6,541 bases of DNA, taken from an uncultured Ruminococcus sp. GTDB lineage: Bacteria; Bacillota; Clostridia; Oscillospirales; Ruminococcaceae. This document shows positions 1 to 3,053 of the stretch, one piece after another. Under the pieces are notes generated by a model that saw nothing but the letters and a program-made list of their open reading frames with translations, made no database searches and was not told the DNA's origin. The stretch covers positions 1 through 6,541 of the forward strand of contig CAMHBN010000105.1 of assembly GCA_946183385.1 (NCBI GenBank). Reading direction: 5' to 3'. Within the stretch, counting starts at the first letter, position 1. Each line of letters begins with the position of its first letter. A program made the position numbers and the translations under genes.

Positions 1-521
1 AGGACGCTATCGGACGTGAGTGGCAGATGGGTACTATCCAGCTCGACTTCCAGCTCCCGCTCAACTTCAAGATGAAGTACATCGCATCGGACGGCTCGGA
101 GAAGCAGCCCGTTATGATACACCGCGCTATATTTGGCTCATTCGAGCGTTTCATCGGTATCATCACTGAGAACTTCGCAGGTGCATTCCCGTTCTGGCTC
201 TCGCCCATGCAGGTAGGTATCGTGCCTATCCGCACCGAGCACAACGACTACGCGAAGAAGGTGGCCGACCTCCTCAAGAAGAACCGCATCAGAGCAGAGG
301 TCGACTACACCGACGACAACATGAAGAACAAGATCAAGAAGTTCAAGGACTTCAAGGATCCGTATGTTGTCATCATCGGCGACAATGAAGCCGCAAACGA
401 GCAGGTTTCAATCAACATCAGAGGCAACAAGCAGCTGAAAAACGTGCCGCTCGACAAGTTCATCGAGATGTGCCGCACTATGAACGAGGAGCACTCGCTC
501 GACGTTATCGACACTCTTTAA
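1..521 (+). CDS. thrS: Threonyl-tRNA synthetase, C-terminal part
   Basis: Threonyl-tRNA synthetase charges tRNA-Thr with threonine in the cytoplasm. Only the last 172 residues are present; the reading frame is open from base 3 and the 5' part lies outside the window. The fragment starts in the end of the class II catalytic core (DAIGREWQ, GTIQLDF). The MIHRA segment follows, whose histidine (visible residue 40) corresponds to a zinc ligand of the active site in this family. Class II motif 3 comes next (GSFERF, Arg about visible residue 49). From about residue 69 (SPMQVGIVPI) it continues as the anticodon-binding domain, ending with the usual basic ..SINIRGNKQ.. strand region. The methionine in WQMG replaces the cysteine found in many homologues and is unlikely to matter. 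The gene ends in TAA and is followed 9 bp later by a strong terminator. Identification is secure. Confidence 0.97.
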   Translation, partial: DAIGREWQMGTIQLDFQLPLNFKMKYIASDGSEKQPVMIHRAIFGSFERFIGIITENFAGAFPFWLSPMQVGIVPIRTEHNDYAKKVADLLKKNRIRAEVDYTDDNMKNKIKKFKDFKDPYVVIIGDNEAANEQVSINIRGNKQLKNVPLDKFIEMCRTMNEEHSLDVIDTL

Positions 522-530
522 ATAACGCAG

Positions 531-570
531 AACAGCTCCCGAAGCGATATGCCTCGGGAGCTGTTTATTT
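531..570 (+). terminator. Intrinsic terminator of thrS
   Basis: A perfect 12-bp stem (531-542 with 554-565, starting AACAGCTCCCGA) encloses an 11-nt loop and runs directly into TTTATTT at 564-570. It sits 9 bp after the thrS stop codon. Its T tract overlaps the -35 element of the next promoter (TTGACA at 569-574), so the end of thrS and the start of the toxin unit share bases. Confidence 0.92.
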
Positions 571-597
571 GACATTGCCTTCCTGCCGTGGTATAAT
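569..597 (+). promoter_or_regulatory. Consensus sigma-A promoter of the toxin mRNA
   Basis: TTGACA (569-574), a 17-bp spacer and TATAAT (592-597) match the vegetative consensus exactly. TGG at 589-591 also gives an extended -10. The predicted start is about 603-605, so the mRNA would begin only 1-3 nt before the GGGTACTGC segment (606-614) that pairs with the mRNA 3' end. Confidence 0.9.
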
Positions 598-639
598 AAA
601 GCTATGGGTACTGCGTAACGGTAGGCGGTTCTATTCTTT

Positions 640-659
640 CCCTCGGAAACGGGGGTGAG
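640..659 (+). promoter_or_regulatory. Toxin ribosome binding site with overlapping hairpin
   Basis: GGGGGTGAG (651-659) lies 5 nt before the ATG at 665. Its first five G residues are the 3' arm of a 6-bp hairpin, CCCTCG-GAAA-CGGGGG (640-645, loop 646-649, 650-655), capped by a GNRA tetraloop. The site is therefore partly masked in the mRNA itself, which would keep translation low until refolding or processing. Confidence 0.7.
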
Positions 660-664
660 TTAAG

Positions 665-742
665 ATGACTATATTGGAATTATTAACATTGATGTTACTT
701 ATAGTTGCACTTATAGAGCTTAACAATAATAAAAAGAAATAA
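665..742 (+). CDS. Small hydrophobic peptide, putative type I (holin-like) toxin, 25 aa
   Basis: ATG at 665 to TAA at 740-742 encodes 25 residues: MTILELLTLMLLIVALIE, then LNNNKKK. It is one short membrane-spanning segment (about residues 3-19) with a polar asparagine and lysine tail, the usual design of type I toxins such as Fst, TxpA and the putative holin-like toxins of Firmicutes. Such peptides insert in the membrane when overproduced. Support for a real gene comes from its surroundings: a perfect promoter 68 bp upstream, a good Shine-Dalgarno at 5 nt spacing, a terminator after it, and a convergent antisense RNA with its own perfect promoter. The antisense RNA's terminator lies over the last codons and the stop. 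The peptide is shorter than most family members. Family assignment rests on architecture and peptide character, not on a database match, and toxicity is inferred. Confidence 0.82.
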   Translation: MTILELLTLMLLIVALIELNNNKKK

Positions 743-819
743 CCGCCCCAGACCAAAGGATACGGTTATTTCTGAATAACGATATCTGAGGGTGAACCGC
801 TTGCTGCAGTACCCTCTTT
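729..819 (-). ncRNA. Convergent antitoxin RNA of about 90 nt
   Basis: A minus-strand RNA is predicted to start near 819, seven bases after the -10 element, and to end near 729 in a T tract behind a 10-bp hairpin. It is antisense to the last few codons of the toxin ORF and to the whole toxin 3' UTR. It would fold into a 5' hairpin (816-811 with 793-788) and the terminator hairpin (772-763 with 745-736). Its first segment, GGGTACTGC then GCGGTTC, copies the toxin mRNA leader. Next comes TTCACCCTC (796-788), which can pair with the toxin Shine-Dalgarno at 651-659 using G-U at two positions. It can therefore act on both ends of the toxin mRNA. The RNA ends are predictions. Confidence 0.78.
731..772 (-). 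terminator. Intrinsic terminator of the antitoxin RNA (and probably of the gdpd transcript)
   Basis: GAAATAACCG (736-745) and CGGTTATTTC (763-772) form a perfect 10-bp stem around a 17-nt loop. On the minus strand the stem is followed by TTTTTATTATTG (735-724), a proper T tract. On the plus strand it is followed by TGAATAAC, so termination is oriented leftwards. It overlaps the stop codon of the toxin ORF. It is the first terminator met by transcripts leaving the glycerophosphodiesterase gene. Confidence 0.8.
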
Positions 820-823
820 ATTT
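788..823 (+). terminator. Terminator of the toxin mRNA
   Basis: GAGGGT (788-793) and ACCCTC (811-816) form a 6-bp stem followed by TTTATTT (817-823). The loop contains GAACCGC and GCAGT, the same bases that can pair with the mRNA 5' end, so the local hairpin and the long-range helix compete. Confidence 0.75.
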
Positions 824-825
824 AT

Positions 826-853
826 ATTATAGCATAGATTTCAGAAATGTCAA
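826..853 (-). promoter_or_regulatory. Consensus sigma-A promoter of the antitoxin RNA
   Basis: On the minus strand, TTGACA (853-848) and TATAAT (831-826) are separated by 16 bp, with TGC before the -10 (extended -10). The -35 lies 10 bp beyond the stop codon of the glycerophosphodiesterase gene. The elements and the first transcribed bases resemble those of the toxin promoter on the other strand. Confidence 0.87.
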
Positions 854-862
854 GTCCTGCGC

Positions 863-1837
863 TCAATACGCGCCGAAGATAGTTTTCAGTATCGTCAGCA
901 CCTTCTTGCCTACGGTGGTCGAGTACACTACCTCCGACGCCTTGTCGGGACGGTTGGTGATGATATTATCGACTCCGAGCGACATCATCTTCTCCATCTC
1001 ACCCTTGTTATCGACGGTCCACACGAAGATGCGCTTGCCGTTCTGGTGGGCGTTGTTGACGACGGTCGCATTCACGAGCAGGTGGTTCATACTGAGCGCG
1101 TCGATATTTTTCAGCTGCATGAACGCCGTTGTCGTGGCAACATTCGCGATAAGTCCCGTCTTGATGTCGGGGTCGAGCTGCTTGACCTTCTTTATCGCCG
1201 CATAAGAAAATGACGTGACATAGCACGAGTCCACGAGGTCGTACTCCTCTATCGCCTCGACCGTCTTTTCCACGGTGAGGTTCGTGTTGCCGTGGTCCTT
1301 TATCTCGATGTTGTAGAGCTTCTCGTCGCCCACGAGGTCGAAGACCTCCGTCAGCAGCGGTATCCTCGCGTCGGGGAATTCCTCCTCGGTGACGTACTTG
1401 CTCACGATGTTGAGCTTCAGCAGCTCGTCGTAGGTGTAGTCGCTGAGCTTGCCCTTGCCGTGCGTGGCGCGGTCGAGCTTCTCGTCGTGGAAGACCACGA
1501 GCTGCTCGTCCTTGGTGAGCTGCACGTCGAGCTCGATGTAGTCGGTGTTGCTCTCGAGCGCCTTCTCAAAGGCGGCAAGAGTGTTCTCGGGCGCGTCCTT
1601 CGAGCACCCGCGGTGAGCCGTCACCTGCGTGCGCGTGATAATGCCGACATTGAGGTTGATGTTGCCCTTGTGCAGGGCGCTGAGGTAGGTGTAGTTGAGC
1701 AGCAGGCTCGCCGATATTATAGAGACATACAGTATTATCCTCGCGGGTCTGCCGAGCTTGTAGCTCGTGCGCTCCGGGAGAGTTATCTTCACTTCCCCTG
1801 GAACATCGGCGAAGAAGCGTCCCGTCAGCCAGCACAT
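863..1837 (-). CDS. Glycerophosphodiester phosphodiesterase, C-terminal catalytic part (split gene)
   Basis: This is the catalytic half of a membrane-anchored glycerophosphodiester phosphodiesterase, which hydrolyses glycerophosphodiesters to glycerol 3-phosphate and an alcohol. Counted from the ATG at 1837, a hydrophobic segment lies at about residues 34-50 and the GDPD TIM barrel at about 72-305. The barrel shows TAHRG (73-77), ENT (84-86), ELD (102-104), HD (117-118), NIEIK (176-180), WTVDN (273-277) and GVDNIITNRP (288-297). These are the catalytic and metal-binding hallmarks of the family, and all are intact. The ATG is not the natural start: the frame stays open and meaningful upstream to about 1891, reading AIAAFISTPAVMCW, a membrane segment that belongs to the preceding part. 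The stop is TGA at 863-865, with no terminator before the antitoxin promoter. Whether the catalytic half is made alone is unknown. Confidence 0.88.
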   Translation of the reverse strand: MCWLTGRFFADVPGEVKITLPERTSYKLGRPARIILYVSIISASLLLNYTYLSALHKGNINLNVGIITRTQVTAHRGCSKDAPENTLAAFEKALESNTDYIELDVQLTKDEQLVVFHDEKLDRATHGKGKLSDYTYDELLKLNIVSKYVTEEEFPDARIPLLTEVFDLVGDEKLYNIEIKDHGNTNLTVEKTVEAIEEYDLVDSCYVTSFSYAAIKKVKQLDPDIKTGLIANVATTTAFMQLKNIDALSMNHLLVNATVVNNAHQNGKRIFVWTVDNKGEMEKMMSLGVDNIITNRPDKASEVVYSTTVGKKVLTILKTIFGAY

Positions 1838-2693
1838 TACCGCGGGAGTCGATATAAACGCCGCAATGGCGGAGAATATCTCCCTCGTATTTCAGCACCT
1901 TCAGCGACGATACGAGCGCCTTGTTCGGGCGGGTGAAGCCCTTTATGAAGAGCAGCACCACGAAGCTCAGCGCAAACGTTATCACAGCGGTAGCCGCCAC
2001 GATGAACAGGCTCCACAGTACAAGCGACAGCACATACTTCATCTTCTGCCCTATTATGAGCTTGCGGCTCTCCTGTGTGCAGTCGTACAGCGGCTTGTCA
2101 GTGAGGACGAGGAAGTGCAGGCTGTAGCTCCTGCTGACTATGAAAATGACGAATATTACCTGCACGGCAATGTACGTGATGAACGCGCCGCGGGTATTTA
2201 TCGCGTGGAAGGCGTCGCGGAGTATCGGCAGCAGCGGGGCGAGAAATATACCCGACGATATCGTATACTGCGCGATGGGCATATACACCGCAAAGGTGAG
2301 GAAGCACAGCAGTCCCTTGCCGCGGAAAGCCTTTTTGAAGGCGAAGAAGCCCGTTCGGAACATTCCTATCACCGACAGGCGCTCGCCCTTGTAGTAGCAG
2401 GAGTAGCACGCTGCAAGTCCCGACAGCTCCATGAACGAGAACATTGCCGAGAAGAACAGTATCAGCAGTATCGCGATTATGGTCGCGGGATTTTTGAGGT
2501 ATATCCACACCTTTTCGTCCGAGATGTAGCGGACGTGCGATATCTTCATCGTAAGCTTCAGCAGAAGCGTGAGGAGAGGGGCTCCCACGGAGAGGAGAAG
2601 GAGCTTGAAGATGAGCTCGTACAGCAGTACATCGGGCAGTGCTCTCAGGAACACGCCGATGGACTTAAAAAAATTTTTTTTCATTTTTATCAC
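1566..2693 (-). CDS. Glycerophosphodiester phosphodiesterase, N-terminal membrane part (split gene)
   Basis: This is the membrane domain preceding the GDPD barrel in the same protein family. Hydrophobic stretches lie at about residues 20-48, 69-98, 127-155, 169-188 and 218-250, with basic loops such as FRTGFFAFKKAFRGKG between them; the longer ones may each span twice. Only about residues 1-270 (to base 1884) are genuine. After ..SLKVLKYE the frame runs into unrelated polar sequence up to 1566, antiparallel shadow-like and without family motifs, while the true continuation is one frame over. With one G removed near 1883 the joined protein is about 605-610 residues, a normal length for this family. 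The first start is GTG at 2693; ATG at 2684 (MKKNFFKSIG) is an equally good candidate, and neither has a strong ribosome site. Transcription is from the promoter at 2756-2784. Confidence 0.85.
   Translation of the reverse strand: MIKMKKNFFKSIGVFLRALPDVLLYELIFKLLLLSVGAPLLTLLLKLTMKISHVRYISDEKVWIYLKNPATIIAILLILFFSAMFSFMELSGLAACYSCYYKGERLSVIGMFRTGFFAFKKAFRGKGLLCFLTFAVYMPIAQYTISSGIFLAPLLPILRDAFHAINTRGAFITYIAVQVIFVIFIVSRSYSLHFLVLTDKPLYDCTQESRKLIIGQKMKYVLSLVLWSLFIVAATAVITFALSFVVLLFIKGFTRPNKALVSSLKVLKYEGDILRHCGVYIDSRGNVLADGTLLRRCSRGSEDNSPGAHELQARQTREDNTVCLYNIGEPAAQLHLPQRPAQGQHQPQCRHYHAHAGDGSPRVLEGRAREHSCRL
1881..1886 (-). other. Single-base frameshift in the glycerophosphodiesterase gene
   Basis: On the minus strand the codons for KYE (ending at 1884) are followed by GGAGAT. 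Dropping one G of the GGG at 1884-1882 joins KYE to EIFSAIAAFISTPAVMCW in the frame of the catalytic domain. The downstream frame cannot be extended past the TGA at 1894-1892, so the shift lies between about 1891 and 1876. It may be a sequencing or assembly error, a true mutation, or less likely programmed frameshifting; no slippery heptamer is visible. Confidence 0.85.
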
Positions 2694-2698
2694 GATAT

Positions 2699-2749
2699 GT
2701 CTGCGCGTATATACACAGACTGACAGTTGAATTCAGGACTTTTCAGTCC
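2699..2749 (-). promoter_or_regulatory. Structured 5' leader of the glycerophosphodiesterase mRNA
   Basis: The predicted transcript starts near 2749 and opens directly with GGACT-GAAA-AGTCC (2749-2736), a 5-bp hairpin with a GAAA tetraloop. A second hairpin follows at 2720-2699 (GTCTGTGT with GCGCAGAC, two G-U pairs). A hairpin at the extreme 5' end commonly protects mRNA from 5'-dependent decay; that role here is inferred. Confidence 0.5.
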
Positions 2750-2755
2750 AAAACT

Positions 2756-2784
2756 ATTATAAAACTTTGTATCCGTATTGTCAA
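2756..2784 (-). promoter_or_regulatory. Consensus sigma-A promoter of the glycerophosphodiesterase gene
   Basis: On the minus strand, TTGACA (2784-2779), a 17-bp spacer and TATAAT (2761-2756) match the consensus exactly. The start would be near 2749, giving a leader of about 55-65 nt. No operator is obvious around it. Confidence 0.88.
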
Positions 2785-2828
2785 TAAAAGAATTAATGCA
2801 GTCAGTGGAATATTTTTATACCCTGTGC

Positions 2829-2854
2829 AAAAATAAAAAAGCCGCACCCGCGGC
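2829..2854 (-). terminator. Minus-strand intrinsic terminator
   Basis: GCCGC-GGGT-GCGGC (2854-2841 on the minus strand) is followed by TTTTTTATTTTT (2840-2829). It lies 200 bp after the GH13 stop codon and before the glycerophosphodiesterase promoter. It can end the GH13 transcript or a separate short RNA starting near 2985. Its 5' arm can alternatively pair with 2918-2922. Confidence 0.82.
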
Positions 2855-2922
2855 GCCGAATAAACAAGAAGCAAAGAGCCGCTCTCAACAGACCTTTGCG
2901 TCCTGCTTATCGGTTTAGCCGC
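2841..2922 (-). ncRNA. Candidate structured RNA with mutually exclusive antiterminator and terminator
   Basis: Read on the minus strand, three arms nest in order: GCGGC (2922-2918) with GCCGC (2854-2850), CCGATAA (2913-2907) with TTATTCGG (2863-2856, one bulge), and GCAAAG (2899-2894) with CTTTGC (2876-2871). The outermost pair uses the 5' arm of the terminator at 2841-2854, so the nested fold and the terminator exclude each other, as in an attenuator or riboswitch. The region may be part of the GH13 3' UTR, a separate small RNA, or a leader of the glycerophosphodiesterase gene. I recognise no named RNA family. The arms are short, so chance is possible. Confidence 0.4.
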
Positions 2923-2973
2923 CGTCAGGTACAGCCACAGGAAAAAGAAACAAAATATAGAAGGGGAATTGGG

Positions 2974-2987
2974 GGATCACTTGATCC
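2974..2987. repeat. Small perfect inverted repeat GGATCA-CT-TGATCC
   Basis: Six-base arms with a 2-bp centre sit beside the TATAAT/ATTATA sequence at 2991-2996. It could be an operator for a dimeric regulator or a hairpin at the 5' end of a minus-strand RNA starting near 2985. Confidence 0.45.
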
Positions 2988-2990
2988 ACC

Positions 2991-3036
2991 TATAATATAC
3001 TTAATGAACCTTAAAATAATCTTAAAACAGTCTTAA
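2991..3036 (-). promoter_or_regulatory. Four phased CTTAA direct repeats beside a -10-like element
   Basis: CTTAA occurs at 3000, 3010, 3021 and 3032, a spacing of 10, 11 and 11 bp. That is one helical turn, as for tandem binding of OmpR/PhoB-type response regulators. On the minus strand the repeats (TTAAG) end directly upstream of TATATTATA (2999-2991), a plausible -10 region without a good -35, which suits an activated promoter firing leftwards. The same bases hold TATAAT on the plus strand with only a poor -35 (TTGGGG at 2969-2974). The regulator and direction are inferred. Confidence 0.45.
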
Positions 3037-3053
3037 ATTTCCACAAAATTATT

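Larger units (their letters stand above)
606..814 (+). repeat. Long-range inverted repeat joining the 5' and 3' ends of the toxin mRNA
   Basis: GGGTACTGC (606-614) is the exact reverse complement of GCAGTACCC (806-814). After a 5-nt bulge (615-619), 620-630 pairs with 795-805 over 11 more positions: GCGGTT/AACCGC perfectly, the rest partly through G-U pairs. Together this is a 20-bp helix closing the predicted mRNA just inside its ends. A further match, GGCGGTT (624-630) with AACCGCC (741-747), offers an alternative partner. Long-range 5'-3' pairing that holds the mRNA in an untranslated form is a known trait of type I toxin mRNAs such as hok; its role here is inferred. Confidence 0.75.

Noticed and set aside
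470..658. 62-codon open frame crossing the thrS end, the terminator and the toxin promoter
   Set aside because: It runs through a terminator hairpin and a consensus promoter and has no ribosome site, so it is not a gene.
736..772. Plus-strand terminator directly after the toxin stop codon
   Set aside because: The stem is perfect, but on the plus strand it is followed by TGAATAAC rather than a T tract. The T tract is on the minus strand, and a better plus-strand terminator lies at 788-823.
1876..1891. Programmed ribosomal frameshift in the glycerophosphodiesterase gene
   Set aside because: No slippery heptamer, internal Shine-Dalgarno or following stem stands out, and this family is normally encoded in one frame; error or mutation is simpler.
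1292..2723. Long plus-strand open frames opposite the glycerophosphodiesterase gene
   Set aside because: They read as arginine-, glutamate- and glutamine-rich shadows of the real minus-strand codons and have no ribosome sites or family motifs.
2893..2922. Cyclic di-GMP-I (GEMM) riboswitch, suggested by AAACC...GGACGCAAAG on the minus strand
   Set aside because: The core words match, but the intervening tetraloop stem is weak and the downstream third stem and closing GGUUGCC-like strand of the family are not visible. Kept only as an unnamed structured RNA candidate.
2969..2996. Plus-strand promoter with TATAAT at 2991-2996
   Set aside because: The -10 is perfect but the only -35 at proper spacing is TTGGGG, and it would run antisense into the GH13 gene with nothing to express. 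The minus-strand reading fits the repeats better.
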